Source: Spirosoma linguale DSM 74
GTDB lineage: Bacteria > Bacteroidota > Bacteroidia > Cytophagales > Spirosomataceae
Length of the DNA: 64,000 nt
Assembly (NCBI GenBank): GCA_000024525.1
Contig: CP001769.1
Coordinates: 4,621,001 to 4,685,000, forward strand
Direction of reading: 5' to 3'
Shown here piece by piece: positions 50,964 through 60,601 of the stretch. The position numbers were made by a program, and so were the translations under genes. Below the pieces are notes generated by a model, which was not told the DNA's origin, did no database searches, and saw nothing but the letters and a program-made list of their open reading frames with translations. The stretch's first letter is position 1. Every line of letters starts with the position of its first letter.

Positions 50964-53030
50964 TCAGCGGGTCAGTACACCCAGTTCGGCAATGGATACG
51001 GTGGCGTCGCTGGCCTCGGTTGTTTCGAGGGCGTCGAACTTCAGGAACCGGGCCGTTTGTGGTTTGTCGAAGCGGACGGCTTGCCCAACGGGGTTATTAT
51101 TGATGTTGTTGAACGCTCCCTGACTTACCGGTGCCGACCATGTTTTCCCATCCTGGCTTACGGAAACGGCATATCGGTACACGATACCCGCCTTTTTCCC
51201 ATCCTGACGCGGCAGGTACGTGAAGCCTTTCAGCGGCAGCTCCTCGCCCAAATCCAGCACCACCGATGTTGGACTTTCGGCCTGTTTACGTTGCTGCCAG
51301 AACGAGTCCGCGTTGCCGTCGATTAGCCGGACAGCTTCTTTTTTGGGTACTGCGTCGCCGGTCGACACAACCGTCCATTTCGCCGAACTAATGTCGAATT
51401 CGGCCGTTACGGGGCTGCTCGCTTTTTTCATGTTATCGACAAAGGCGCGGGCTTTTATAACCCCGCCCTGCGGCAAAGCAACGGCCTGGGTAAAGCGCTT
51501 ACTCTGGGCGGTCGGTTCCGAGCCGTCGGTGGTGTAGGTAATGACCGGGTCGGTCGTTTTGGGGCAGACAATCGTAACCATACCCTCTTTATTCCGGCTG
51601 ATCACGGGCGTTACGATCAGTTCGGGCGCGTTGTACATCTCGATATGCCGAATCAGCGGACTGGCTTTCGACTCGTCGATGCTCACCCGAATTTTGGTGG
51701 TCGTAACGGTCGGGAATCGCAGAATCCGCCGGTTCCCAATGGTCGTTCCGCTGGCAATGGTCTGGTAGCCATCTTTCTGCCAGGCGGCTACCGAGAACTT
51801 CTTTACCCGCTGGCCCAACGCAATATACTCTTCAATCAGCAGCCGGTTGAGGGTTGTAGGCTTGCCCAGGTCAATATCCAGCGTCGCCTGTTTGGCGCCT
51901 TCGGCAGCGGCCCAGTAGGTATCCCGGCTAGCATCGAGCACGTTACCGGCGGCAAAGGTCGAAGCCTTGCTGAACACACTGTTGCTCGTGATTTTCTTCC
52001 CTCCGGCGAGGTTGTGCGTAGCCTTGTCGGTGTAGGCTTTCAGCGCCATGAGCTGTTTTACGTCGTTTTCATGCACCAGCCCACGCCGATCGACGGGCAA
52101 GTTCAGGAGCCAGTTGCCGTTGCGGCCGATGGAGCTGTAATAAATATCGACCAGGTGTTCCAGCGACTTCTCTTTGTTGTCTTCGCTGGCGTGGTAATAC
52201 CAGCCCGGCCGGATGGAGCAGTTTACCTCCGTAGGCACCCAATGCGTACCGTCCTCGTGACCCAGCGTCAACTCCCAGTAGTTTGGATAAGCCGGGTAGA
52301 CCTTATCGCGGTTGAGCGTGCTCCAGTTGGTTTCGCCCGCGTACCCATCTTCGTTGCCTACCCACCGAATGTCGGGACCGGCATCGCTGAAGATAACGGC
52401 GTTGGGCTGGTATTTGCGTACGGTTTCGATAAAGCCGGGCCAGTCGTAGACCTGTTTTTTGCCGTTTGGCCCTTCTCCGTTTGCGCCGTCGAACCAGACC
52501 TCAAACACATCGCCGTACTGGGTCAGCACTTCCTGAAGGGTTTTCTTGAACACCTCGTTGTATTCCGGCGTCCCGTAGGCCGGGTGATTGCGGTCCCAGG
52601 GGGACAGGTACACGCCGAACTTCAGACCGTACTCCTTACAGGCTTCCGACAGATCCTTCAGCACATCGCCCTTCCCGTTCCGCCATTTGCTGTTTTTGAC
52701 CGAGTGCTCCGTGTATTTCGACGGCCACAGACAGAAGCCGTCGTGGTGCTTGGCCGTAATGACAATCCCTTCCATCCCGGCTTCTTTTGCCACCTTCGCC
52801 CACTGCCGACAGTCGAGTTGAGTGGGGTTAAACATATCGGGGGTTTCGGTGCCGTGTCCCCACTCTTCATTGGTGAAGGTGTTCATATTGAAATGGACGA
52901 AGGCATAGTACTTGAGCTTATGCCAGGCAAGCTGGCGGGGCGATGGAACGGCACCGTACGGGGCTGGTGTCTGAGCTATCGATAAAAGAGAAAAACTGAC
53001 GAAAGCGGCAAGAAGTGTGAGTCGACGCAT
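50964..53030 (-). CDS. GH29 alpha-L-fucosidase with discoidin-type domains
   Basis: The 688-aa protein has a signal peptide (MRRLTLLAAFVSFSLLSIAQ) and a GH29 barrel: WHKLKYYAFVHFNMNTFTNEEWGHG, VITAKHHDGFCLWPSKYTEHSV, GLKFGVYLSPWDRNHPAYG, and VFEVWFDGANGEGP with the nucleophile Asp. After it come an F5/8 discoidin-like domain (NVLDASRDTYWAAAEG), a chitobiase-C-like stretch (TDPVITYTTDGSEPTAQS) and a second discoidin-like domain. It should release terminal fucose from glycoconjugates, together with GH20 and GH92. It starts this minus-strand unit. Confidence 0.94.
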   Translation of the reverse strand: MRRLTLLAAFVSFSLLSIAQTPAPYGAVPSPRQLAWHKLKYYAFVHFNMNTFTNEEWGHGTETPDMFNPTQLDCRQWAKVAKEAGMEGIVITAKHHDGFCLWPSKYTEHSVKNSKWRNGKGDVLKDLSEACKEYGLKFGVYLSPWDRNHPAYGTPEYNEVFKKTLQEVLTQYGDVFEVWFDGANGEGPNGKKQVYDWPGFIETVRKYQPNAVIFSDAGPDIRWVGNEDGYAGETNWSTLNRDKVYPAYPNYWELTLGHEDGTHWVPTEVNCSIRPGWYYHASEDNKEKSLEHLVDIYYSSIGRNGNWLLNLPVDRRGLVHENDVKQLMALKAYTDKATHNLAGGKKITSNSVFSKASTFAAGNVLDASRDTYWAAAEGAKQATLDIDLGKPTTLNRLLIEEYIALGQRVKKFSVAAWQKDGYQTIASGTTIGNRRILRFPTVTTTKIRVSIDESKASPLIRHIEMYNAPELIVTPVISRNKEGMVTIVCPKTTDPVITYTTDGSEPTAQSKRFTQAVALPQGGVIKARAFVDNMKKASSPVTAEFDISSAKWTVVSTGDAVPKKEAVRLIDGNADSFWQQRKQAESPTSVVLDLGEELPLKGFTYLPRQDGKKAGIVYRYAVSVSQDGKTWSAPVSQGAFNNINNNPVGQAVRFDKPQTARFLKFDALETTEASDATVSIAELGVLTR

Positions 53031-53305
53031 AGATTGAGAACTGTGGGCTGGGGACTACTACTGTCTGTACTCGAAAAACAGACAATTTTGAATACGTTAA
53101 TTTACATTATTGCTGGAGTAGATGGGATTTCAGCGGCTTACCGCAAAAATACCCCGTTTCCTGATAGTATTTCGCTGGGAATCTTTTTTGAACAGCCGTC
53201 GGCATAAGTAACCCCTTACCAATATCCGGCTTTACAGTTATACGCCATTACGGCAGCGTAGCGGCCAAACCGGATTGATTCATCCCGAAGATCCTCTGAG
53301 AAATC

Positions 53306-54418
53306 GTGAAAAACTCGCGTCGTCATTTCCTGAAAAATAGTGCCTCTGCAGCCGCCCTATCGCTGGCGGGTCCGCAACCCGGTGCGCTCAGCCAACAGAC
53401 TTCTTCTCCCCTCGCTTACGTCAAAGACGGCGGCATGCAGCTTTGTCTGGCTCATTTTTACGGCATGGATAAACGGCGCATCGAACTGTCGAAACAGCTT
53501 CAGGTGCTGAACGCGGTAGGGGGCATTAACGCCCGGCCGCTGGGCATTACCGACGCTCAGCCGTGGGAGTACAAAGCCATCATGGCGGTTAAAGAGGCCT
53601 GGGCCAAAGAAGGGCTGACGTTTAAGGTCGTTGAAGGGCCACCAGCCCTCTACGAAAAAACCAAGCTGGGGCTACCCGGTCGGGATGAAGAGATCGACAA
53701 CTTCATTCTATTTATCCGAAACCTGGCCAAAACGGGCATCGATACCATCTGCTACAACTGGATGCCCGTTATCAGTTGGGCGCGTACCAGTCTGGACCGG
53801 CCCAGCCGGGGCGGGGCGCTGGTGAGTGCGTTCGATATCGACAACATTAAAGACAATAGTCTGACGACCTTCGGCGCCTTTACAAAGGACGCCATGTGGA
53901 AAAACCTGGAGTACTTCCTGAAAGCCGTGGTGCCGGAAGCCGAGAAGAACGGCATCAAACTGGCCCTTCACCCCGACGACCCGCCAGTGGATGCCATCCG
54001 GGGAATTCCGCGGATCATGACCTCAGCCGATGCCTTCAAGCGAATGATCGAACTGGTACCCAGCCCCAGCAATGGCATTACACTCTGTCAGGGTACGTTT
54101 GCGACCATGGGCGAGGATATCCCATCGGTCATCAACTACTTTGGCAAACGCGGTAAGATCCATTTCGTGCATTTCCGCGACGTGCGGGGCGACCGTAATC
54201 ACTTTGAGGAAACCTTCCACGACGACGGCAAAACCAATATGTACGAAGCCATGAAAACCTACTATGACATTGGTTTCCGGGGACCCATGCGCCCCGACCA
54301 CGTGCCGACCATGGCTGGCGACAGCAACGAACACCCCGGCTACAGCAACATAGGGGTGCTCTTTGCCATTGGGTACATGCGCGGCTTACTCGAAGCTATT
54401 GCCAGACAACACCGGTAG
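53306..54418 (+). CDS. Exported mannonate dehydratase-like protein (UxuA family)
   Basis: Translation starts at a GTG (53306). The N-terminus KNSRRHFLKNSASAAALSLAGPQ is a twin-arginine signal, unusual for UxuA, which is normally cytoplasmic. The rest of the 370-aa protein fits the family: GINARPLGITDAQPWEY, LHPDDPPVDAIRGIPRIM, HFVHFRDVRGDRNHFEETFHDDGK and GPMRPDHVPTMAG, giving the metal-binding His, Asp and Cys (LCQGTF) residues. Mannonate dehydratase converts D-mannonate to 2-dehydro-3-deoxygluconate. The exported version may work on other sugar acids. The divergent gap (53031-53305) holds a TGTCTGT/ACAGACA hairpin at 53062-53084. Confidence 0.82.
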   Translation: MKNSRRHFLKNSASAAALSLAGPQPGALSQQTSSPLAYVKDGGMQLCLAHFYGMDKRRIELSKQLQVLNAVGGINARPLGITDAQPWEYKAIMAVKEAWAKEGLTFKVVEGPPALYEKTKLGLPGRDEEIDNFILFIRNLAKTGIDTICYNWMPVISWARTSLDRPSRGGALVSAFDIDNIKDNSLTTFGAFTKDAMWKNLEYFLKAVVPEAEKNGIKLALHPDDPPVDAIRGIPRIMTSADAFKRMIELVPSPSNGITLCQGTFATMGEDIPSVINYFGKRGKIHFVHFRDVRGDRNHFEETFHDDGKTNMYEAMKTYYDIGFRGPMRPDHVPTMAGDSNEHPGYSNIGVLFAIGYMRGLLEAIARQHR

Positions 54419-54851
54419 CAAGCCGTTCGTTTGCCTGACCATGATACTGCCGCTGGTCGGGCATAGGATACTTGCATCGCGTAACTTTCTATTTCACTCA
54501 ATTAATCCCTTATAAGGTAAATAATTATGAACTACTAAAGTGAACGGTTTTTCTGAACGCAAAAAAGGACCATTTCCAGCCCTTCCCTCCTATCCGGTCA
54601 CCGTTCAGAAAACCTCAAAATAAATCACGGTCAAGACAGGGTATAAAACTTAATCTTTTTGATAAGTTTACTGAATGTCACAAATCCTGCTTATCCCAAT
54701 GGTTTTGCTTAATTAAGTTATTGCTTTCCAAAACCATAAAATTTGAGTTTACTTCGTATCGGCTTTACAGTGTTGATTACCCTGCCAGCGATACGAAGTC
54801 TAACCTTCGGTACGCGCGTAATGATTACTTGACGAATGATCAACAAATAGA
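54419..54851. other. Gene-free stretch with inverted repeats
   Basis: No convincing gene. Visible inverted repeats: GGTTTTTCTGAACG (54546-54559) with CGTTCAGAAAACC (54602-54614), one base bulged; and ACTTCGTATCG (54751-54761) with CGATACGAAGT (54789-54799), a perfect 11-bp pair with a 27-nt gap. The second lies about 50 bp before the LytTR regulator gene and may be a binding site. Confidence 0.6.
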
Positions 54852-55589
54852 ATGGACACCCCTTTGAAGTTGCTCGTCGTGGAGGACGACATGATCATTG
54901 CCGCCAACATCGCCCTGCAACTCACTAAACTTGGCTATGAGGTGAGCGGGATTGTACCCAGGGGCGAAGAAGCCATCCTAAATGCCGAAACCAACCGACC
55001 CGACCTGATTCTGCTCGATATTAGTCTCAAAGGCTCACTCGACGGTATCGACACAGCCCATGCTATCCACCAGCAGTGGAACATTCCGATTATTTACGTC
55101 ACGGCCAATACCGACGAGGCCACCTTTAACCGGGCAAAAAAAACGCATCCCTACGCTTACATCGCCAAGCCGATCCGGGCAATTGAGCTACAACGGGCTA
55201 TCGAGCTGGCTCTGAGCCGCCTGGCCGACGAGCCGCCCACCTCGGCCAACCCTGCCCCCGACGCGCCCTTTGTGCTCAGCGACCGGATTTTTGTGCGGCA
55301 CCGCGAAAAGATCGTTAAAATTTTCATCGCCGATATTCTCTACGTAGAAGCCGACCGCAACTATTGCCACCTCTACACGGCCGAAAAAGAATACCTGCTG
55401 ACAACGACTCTGAAGGTGATGGAAGACAAACTACCGGTCAACTATTTTGTGCGGGTGCACCGCTCCTATCTGGCAAATCTGACCCAGGTCGATGAGGTAG
55501 GCGAAGGCCATGTTGGAATCGGGGGTAAAACGATTCCGCTCAGCCACCTCCTGCGCGAGACACTACTGAAACGAATCCGGACCATTTGA
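54852..55589 (+). CDS. LytTR-type response regulator
   Basis: The 245-aa protein has a receiver domain (KLLVVEDDMIIAANIALQL, phospho-Asp in DLILLDISLKGSLDG, conserved Lys in YIAKPI) and, from about residue 145, a LytTR DNA-binding domain (FVRHREKIVKIFIADILYVEADRNYCHLYTAEKEYLLTTTLKVMEDKL...RVHRSYLANLTQVDEV). It should bind DNA when phosphorylated by a sensor kinase, which is not in this window. It stands alone, and its targets are unknown. Confidence 0.93.
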   Translation: MDTPLKLLVVEDDMIIAANIALQLTKLGYEVSGIVPRGEEAILNAETNRPDLILLDISLKGSLDGIDTAHAIHQQWNIPIIYVTANTDEATFNRAKKTHPYAYIAKPIRAIELQRAIELALSRLADEPPTSANPAPDAPFVLSDRIFVRHREKIVKIFIADILYVEADRNYCHLYTAEKEYLLTTTLKVMEDKLPVNYFVRVHRSYLANLTQVDEVGEGHVGIGGKTIPLSHLLRETLLKRIRTI

Positions 55590-56149
55590 GGCCGCCGGGC
55601 AAAAGCGGCATTACCGTTCACACATCCGGTAAGAAAATACCCCCTTTCGGACAGTAAAAGGATGCGCTCGTCCGGGCGAACTAGGTTGGGAAATACGCTG
55701 GCGATAGTTTAGATCCGTTGTCGGCCAGATCGCTTTGCCGGGCTTATTAGACCGCTCCGCTTCAGACCACACCCAAACTATGCTCAACCATGCCATTCCT
55801 GTTTGCCACTATTCGTTCGCTGGCGCTTTTTGCTTTCTGTGGCTCGTGCCGGCAGCCGTATTGCAGGCGCAGGTCCCACCCTGCCAAACCTCAGCACTTC
55901 CACATCCACGAGGGCTCGTCAGGCCGACGATCGTGGCCGTACAAATACAATCCCAACGCACTTAGAACAGAGGTTCAGAAATTCTTCGCTGAGTTGAAAT
56001 ACCTTACCCGGCGCACTGAATCGCGAATTGGTTACGTCCGGCCTGATTTGCCGTGTTCGACTACAAACAGAATAATTATTCTTCATTAACCAATCCGCGT
56101 CAATTTCCACCGGACTATAAATTACCCGGTGGTTTATACCCATAACTTT
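55590..56149. other. Intergenic stretch with no supported gene
   Basis: Several short overlapping frames occur here in all directions, the longest about 99-121 codons. None has a recognised motif or typical codon use for this genome, and they contradict each other. One frame starting at 55790 has a hydrophobic start followed by CGSC, which could be the trace of a lipoprotein, but the rest is not protein-like. Confidence 0.5.
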
Positions 56150-57091
56150 ATGCAAACGGTAGGCATCCTTGGCGGAGCTGGCTTCATTGGCAGCTACGTC
56201 ACCCAAAAATTTCTGAATGAGGGCTACATCGTGAAGGTATCCACTACTGACCTTGCCAAGCCCGAAAAATACCAGCATCTGCATCAGCTTTCGCTCGCTG
56301 AAAACCTGACCATCAGGGAAGTGGACGTAACCAACGAAGCGGCCCTGGGCGAGTTTCTACGGGATTGCAACATTGTGGTTCATAGCGGCACTCCCTTTCA
56401 ATTAGCCGCCGAGAATCCGCAGAAAGAGGTGTTCGAGCCGACCGTCCGCGGAACCGAGAACTTCCTGAAGGTTGTCAGCCAAACGCCTTCGGTCCAGAAA
56501 GTGGTGTTTGTGGCTTCAGTAGGTGCGCTCAACACCGCTTACCCGATGCCTGTCCCCTACTACCCTGTCGACCACTTGTATACCGAAGCTGACGAGCCGT
56601 ACCTGGACCCCGAAGCCATTCCCTACGCGCGGGCCAAGTACTACGCCGACCAGGCCGTCCGAACATTCGTGGCCACGTATCCCCAACCCGGTTTCGAGAT
56701 CGTGAGCGTGTCGCCCACGGGCGTGATGGGTAAACCGCTGTCGGCCCGTGAGGATTCGACGTCGGTGGGCCTGCAATACCTTATCAAGCATAAAATTGCG
56801 CCCAATCCGTTCGTGCAGATGATGTTTGACCACGACGTGGAGATGGCCATTGTGTCGGTTTCCGACGTGGCCGAGGGGATTTTTCGGGCCGCAACCACCG
56901 CCGGTCTGCATGGCAGGAACTACCTGATCAACAGCGAAAGCTATAAAATATCGGACATGACGCTCATGCTGAACGGCAGATCCCCGATCAACGCTGCCCG
57001 AAACGTGTATAGCTATGCGTTGGCTGCTCAGGAGCTGGGAATGCAGTTCCAACCCGCCTACGTACCGCTCAGCGAGTGGGCCGACGTTTGA
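56150..57091 (+). CDS. NAD-dependent epimerase/dehydratase (dihydroflavonol-reductase-like SDR)
   Basis: The start at 56150 (MQTVGILGGAGFIGSYV) places the Rossmann GxxGxxG at the N-terminus, seven residues shorter than the longest frame. The extended SDR pattern continues: VDVTNEAAL, NIVVHSGTPF, RGTENFLKVV, VVFVASVGALN and YARAKYYADQAV, where Tyr and Lys form the catalytic pair. SPTGVMGKPL supports the family. It is a cytoplasmic oxidoreductase acting on an unknown carbonyl or sugar substrate. It precedes the run of lipoprotein genes. Confidence 0.88.
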   Translation: MQTVGILGGAGFIGSYVTQKFLNEGYIVKVSTTDLAKPEKYQHLHQLSLAENLTIREVDVTNEAALGEFLRDCNIVVHSGTPFQLAAENPQKEVFEPTVRGTENFLKVVSQTPSVQKVVFVASVGALNTAYPMPVPYYPVDHLYTEADEPYLDPEAIPYARAKYYADQAVRTFVATYPQPGFEIVSVSPTGVMGKPLSAREDSTSVGLQYLIKHKIAPNPFVQMMFDHDVEMAIVSVSDVAEGIFRAATTAGLHGRNYLINSESYKISDMTLMLNGRSPINAARNVYSYALAAQELGMQFQPAYVPLSEWADV

Positions 57092-57171
57092 TGCTGATAA
57101 AGGCGTCTAACGTTCGGCTAATCCCGTTTTTTCAGCCAACCTAAATCTCCAGAACTAATCAAACTAACCTA

Positions 57172-57666
57172 ATGAAAACCAACCAGGTACCACTGATGTT
57201 GGCTGCACTTGCGGCTACGCTTGTATTCACTACCGGCTGCAACTCGCCCGCCAAAGAAAGTGTCGCGACAGTCGATAACTCCACACTCAAAAAAGAAATC
57301 GAAGCCGCCAATATTGTGTTCGCGGGCTTCATCGCCAAAGGCGACTCGGTGGGCATGGCCAATTTTTATACTGAGGACGCGAAACTGATGTTCTCGAACG
57401 CACCAGCCATCGTGGGCCGCAAAAATATTCAGACGGCTATACACAACGTCCTCGGTTCGGGAATCGCCAAAGCTGAGTTTACTACCATCGACGTATGGGG
57501 AACCGGCGACTTCGTGTCGGAAGAGGGCCAAGCTAGCTTGTTCGATAAAGCCGGTACGCAGGTAATCAAGGACAAGTACATCCTCCTCTGGAAAAAGGAA
57601 GCGGGTAAATGGAAGCCCTTCCGCGACATAACCAACTCCGATTTACCCCCGTCTGCGGCTAAGTAA
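57172..57666 (+). CDS. DUF4440/SnoaL-like lipoprotein
   Basis: The N-terminus MKTNQVPLMLAALAATLVFTTGCNS is a lipoprotein signal with Cys at residue 24. The rest is an NTF2-like (DUF4440/SnoaL) domain: IEAANIVFAGFIAKGDSVGMANFYTEDAKLMFSNAPAIVGRKNIQTAI and the closing strands YILLWKKEAGKWKPFRDITNSD. Such domains bind small molecules or serve as enzyme-like pockets; the role is not known. It is the first of several genes sharing this leader. Confidence 0.88.
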   Translation: MKTNQVPLMLAALAATLVFTTGCNSPAKESVATVDNSTLKKEIEAANIVFAGFIAKGDSVGMANFYTEDAKLMFSNAPAIVGRKNIQTAIHNVLGSGIAKAEFTTIDVWGTGDFVSEEGQASLFDKAGTQVIKDKYILLWKKEAGKWKPFRDITNSDLPPSAAK

Positions 57667-57708
57667 ATCAACGTAGTCAGTCAATTAACCCTCTTTAAAA
57701 ATAGTCCA

Positions 57709-58197
57709 TTGAAAACTCATCAAGTACCCCAGATGCTGGCCGTTGTTACGGCCCTATTCATCTTGGCCTCCGGTTGTAGTTCACCTGCCAAAGAAAAGCC
57801 AGCCACTGCCGAGGAGCTCTCACAGGTAAACCGCGATTTCGTGAAAGCGTTAAACGCCAAGGATGCCGCAGCAGCCGCTAATTGTTATGCCGAAGATGCC
57901 GTAATACTACCTCCCGGCCAACCTAATGTAACGGGTCACGAAGCCATTCAGAAATACTGGCAGGGCTTCCTGGATGGTGCAGGCTACGTTGATGGCACCG
58001 TCTCGACGATCGCCACGGGCAGCAACGGCGACTTAGGTTATGAAATCGGGACGGCTGACCTGCACCTGAAAGGCCCTGACGGGAAAATTGTGACCGAAAA
58101 AATAAAATATACCATCGTTCTTAAACGCAATGCCGAGGGCAAGTGGCTCCAAACCTACGATATGTGGAATCCGGTTGCTGAACCTACGGCTAAGTAG
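57709..58197 (+). CDS. DUF4440/SnoaL-like lipoprotein (TTG start)
   Basis: The start is a TTG at 57709: KTHQVPQMLAVVTALFILASGCSSPAKEK matches the leader of the gene before it, and no ATG is available upstream in frame. The mature part is a DUF4440 domain: VNRDFVKALNAKDAAAAANCYAEDAVILPPGQPNVTGHEAIQKYWQGFL and YTIVLKRNAEGKWLQTYDMWN. It is a paralogue of the proteins at 57172 and 60089. The cell location is an outer or inner membrane facing the periplasm. Confidence 0.87.
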   Translation: MKTHQVPQMLAVVTALFILASGCSSPAKEKPATAEELSQVNRDFVKALNAKDAAAAANCYAEDAVILPPGQPNVTGHEAIQKYWQGFLDGAGYVDGTVSTIATGSNGDLGYEIGTADLHLKGPDGKIVTEKIKYTIVLKRNAEGKWLQTYDMWNPVAEPTAK

Positions 58198-58253
58198 GTC
58201 AATAACCTCAATCAATCCTGCCGACAAAGCTCCATTTTACTTCGCAAACCCTA

Positions 58254-58793
58254 ATGAAAGCCCAATCTACTTCGCCCATCCTGGCCATTTTTGCCGCCCT
58301 GCTCCTGTTTGCCGCCGGTTGCAACGCCCCCGCTAAAGAAACGCCTACCCAGACGACCGACGTGTCGACAATGACAACCGAAAACAAGCAAGCGATTGAA
58401 ACCGAAATTTCTGGCCTTGTGAAAGAATTCTTCCAGCAGGTCGAAAAACTGGACATTGAAAAATGCATGACCTACTTTGAAAATACGCCTGATTTTCAGG
58501 CCGTCAATCCCGATGGCACCCTGGGCGATTACAACGCCCTCAAGAAACTGAACGCAGACGGTTTTAGCCAGATGAAGACGTTGAGTGTCGTACCAAAGAA
58601 GGAAGTGATTCGGGTTTTGACTGACTCGCTGGTGCTTTATACGTACACGATGGAGCAGAATGCAACGCTTAAAACCGGCCAGAAAATAAAGTTCGAACAC
58701 GTAGCGGGAACGATGCTCTTTACCAAAATCAACGGCGCGTGGAAAGCGACCTTTTACCAGGAGTCTGCAGCGGCACCTGTTGCGGTAAAGTAG
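58254..58793 (+). CDS. SnoaL-like lipoprotein
   Basis: The lipoprotein leader is MKAQSTSPILAIFAALLLFAAGCNAPAKET. The mature domain (about 150 aa) is NTF2-like: IEKCMTYFENTPDFQAVNPDGTLGDYNALKKLNADGF, LYTYTMEQNATLKTGQKIKFEHVAGTMLFTKINGAWKATFYQES. It is more distant from the two proteins before it, although the leader is shared. Function unknown. Confidence 0.85.
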   Translation: MKAQSTSPILAIFAALLLFAAGCNAPAKETPTQTTDVSTMTTENKQAIETEISGLVKEFFQQVEKLDIEKCMTYFENTPDFQAVNPDGTLGDYNALKKLNADGFSQMKTLSVVPKKEVIRVLTDSLVLYTYTMEQNATLKTGQKIKFEHVAGTMLFTKINGAWKATFYQESAAAPVAVK

Positions 58794-59007
58794 ATCGTCG
58801 GTATGCAGGGCGGATCGAAGGTTTGCCCTTTTTGCCCGCCCTGCTCCTGGCCGCCACCATGCAGAAAGACGGCGTTCAGGGCAAACCAACCGTCATGGTT
58901 CTGAGCAAAAAATAAGTCGCGGCCTTTCCGTCTATATCCACACCTGCCGGGTGGCACGGGTTGCCCGGCAGGTCACAAATTCAAATCAATTCAACTCTAA
59001 AATCCCC

Positions 59008-60060
59008 TTGAAAACCAATCGCTTCCCTTTACTTCTGGCCGCTTTTAATATCGTGCTCATTAGCCTGACCGTTACAGGCTGTAACCCAACTACAAACGGT
59101 AGCGAGGCTAACACGCGCCAAACCTACTTTACCCCGGCCGACACGGGTGTGCAAACCGGGGGCGTGACCGTAATCCCGATCAAGACACCTAAAGGCACAT
59201 TCAACGTATGGACAAAGCGGATTGGCAACAACCCGAAAATTAAGGTGTTGATTCTGCACGGGGGGCCCGGTGTCAACCATGACCCCTACGAGTGTTTCGA
59301 GAATTTTCTGCCCAAAGAAGGCATTGAGTTCATTTATTACGATCAGCTCGGCGCGGGCAACAGCGACCGACCAACTGACAAGAGCCTGTGGGTGTTACCC
59401 CGTTTTGTGGAAGAAGTAGAGCAGGTTCGGATGGCGTTGGGGTTAAACAAAGACAACTTTTACCTATACGGTCAGTCGTGGGGGGGCATTTTGGGTATTG
59501 AATACGCGCTTAAATACGGCCAAAACATCAAGGGTTTAATTATCTCGAACATGATGAGCAGCGCGCCCGCCTACAGCCAGTACGCCACCGACGTACTCGC
59601 CAAACAAATGGATCCGAAGGTGCTGGCCGAGATCAAAACCCTTGAAGCAAAAGGCGACTTCACCAACCCGCGCTATATGGAACTGTTGCTGCCCAATTTT
59701 TACGAAAAGCATATCTGCCGGTTTCCAACGGCGCAGTGGCCCGAACCGGTGAATCGGGGGTTGGCCAAACTGAACCAGGAGCAGTATGTGACTATGCAGG
59801 GACCAAGCGAGTTTGGCATGGCGGGTGATGCTAACCTAAAGAACTGGGATCGTACCAAAGACCTGCCCAAAATCACAGTGCCGACGCTTGTTATCGGCGC
59901 CACCTACGACACGATGGACCCCAAACACATGGCGATGATGGCCAGACAGGTCAAAAATGGCACTTTCCTGCTCTGTACCAAGGGTAGCCATCTGGCGATG
60001 TACGACGACCAGCAAACGTATTTCACCGGATTGATCTCTTTTTTAAAAAAAGGGAATTGA
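59008..60060 (+). CDS. Proline iminopeptidase-like lipoprotein hydrolase (TTG start)
   Basis: The TTG at 59008 is chosen because it starts the shared leader (KTNRFPLLLAAFNIVLISLTVTGCNP), like the neighbouring genes; an upstream GTG at 58951 would add 19 residues that do not fit. The mature part is an alpha/beta hydrolase of the proline iminopeptidase family: ILHGGPGVNHDPYE (HGGPG oxyanion), YDQLGAGNSDRP, nucleophile in LYGQSWGGILGIEY, Asp in GATYDTMDP and His in CTKGSHLAMYDDQ. Such enzymes cleave N-terminal proline or act as esterases. Anchoring as a lipoprotein is unusual. Confidence 0.88.
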   Translation: MKTNRFPLLLAAFNIVLISLTVTGCNPTTNGSEANTRQTYFTPADTGVQTGGVTVIPIKTPKGTFNVWTKRIGNNPKIKVLILHGGPGVNHDPYECFENFLPKEGIEFIYYDQLGAGNSDRPTDKSLWVLPRFVEEVEQVRMALGLNKDNFYLYGQSWGGILGIEYALKYGQNIKGLIISNMMSSAPAYSQYATDVLAKQMDPKVLAEIKTLEAKGDFTNPRYMELLLPNFYEKHICRFPTAQWPEPVNRGLAKLNQEQYVTMQGPSEFGMAGDANLKNWDRTKDLPKITVPTLVIGATYDTMDPKHMAMMARQVKNGTFLLCTKGSHLAMYDDQQTYFTGLISFLKKGN

Positions 60061-60088
60061 TCTCTTCACATTAACCAACCAAATCCCA

Positions 60089-60601
60089 ATGAAAACCAAC
60101 CAATCCGCCCTGATGCTGGCCGCTTTTGCCGCCCTGATTATAGTTGCCGCCGGTTGCAACGCCCCCACCCAAAAACAGGAAACTGCGACGGAACAGGCAG
60201 CTGCTAAACCCGACATGGCCGCGCTGAAAGCAGAGATTCAGGCCATCGAAACCGAATGGGCCAGCGCAACAACAGCTAAGGACATCAACAAAGTAATATC
60301 GTTCTATGCGGACGATGCCGTGGAAATGAATGACGATGAACCGATGCAAGTTGGCAAAGCCGCCATTCAACAGTCATTGCTTAAAAGTATGGAAGCACGC
60401 AAGGCTGGCACTACGGTTTCCTTTGAGACGATGGACGTGTACGGCGATGGTAACGTAGTGACCGAAGTCGGAAAGACGACGACCACCGATGCGGCTGGCA
60501 AGGTGGTCAGTGCCGGAAAGTATGTGGGCATCTTCGAAAAACGCGACGGAAAATTTATCTGCATCCGCGACATCAACAACGAGGATCAGAAGGGCAAGTG
60601 A
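60089..60601 (+). CDS. DUF4440/SnoaL-like lipoprotein
   Basis: The leader MKTNQSALMLAAFAALIIVAAGCNA is nearly the same as at 57172 and the DNA around the start is also alike. The domain follows as IQAIETEWASATTAKDINKVISFYADDAVEMNDDEPMQVGKAAIQQSLL and closes with GIFEKRDGKFICIRDINNEDQ. It starts 28 bp after the peptidase gene. Function unknown. Confidence 0.88.
   Translation: MKTNQSALMLAAFAALIIVAAGCNAPTQKQETATEQAAAKPDMAALKAEIQAIETEWASATTAKDINKVISFYADDAVEMNDDEPMQVGKAAIQQSLLKSMEARKAGTTVSFETMDVYGDGNVVTEVGKTTTTDAAGKVVSAGKYVGIFEKRDGKFICIRDINNEDQKGK

Noticed and set aside
51645..52985. Open frame of 446 codons on the + strand
   Set aside because: It lies opposite the GH29 gene and has no recognisable domain.
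55735..56089. Overlapping short frames before the epimerase gene
   Set aside because: Three frames compete in the same DNA, none has family motifs, and one reads like Arg-rich noise. A decayed lipoprotein gene is possible but not supported.
58802..58915. Possible gene remnant after the SnoaL-like gene
   Set aside because: The frame contains PALLLAATMQKDG and ends VMVLSKK, a little like a lipoprotein start and then a DUF3471-type end, but it is too short to assign.
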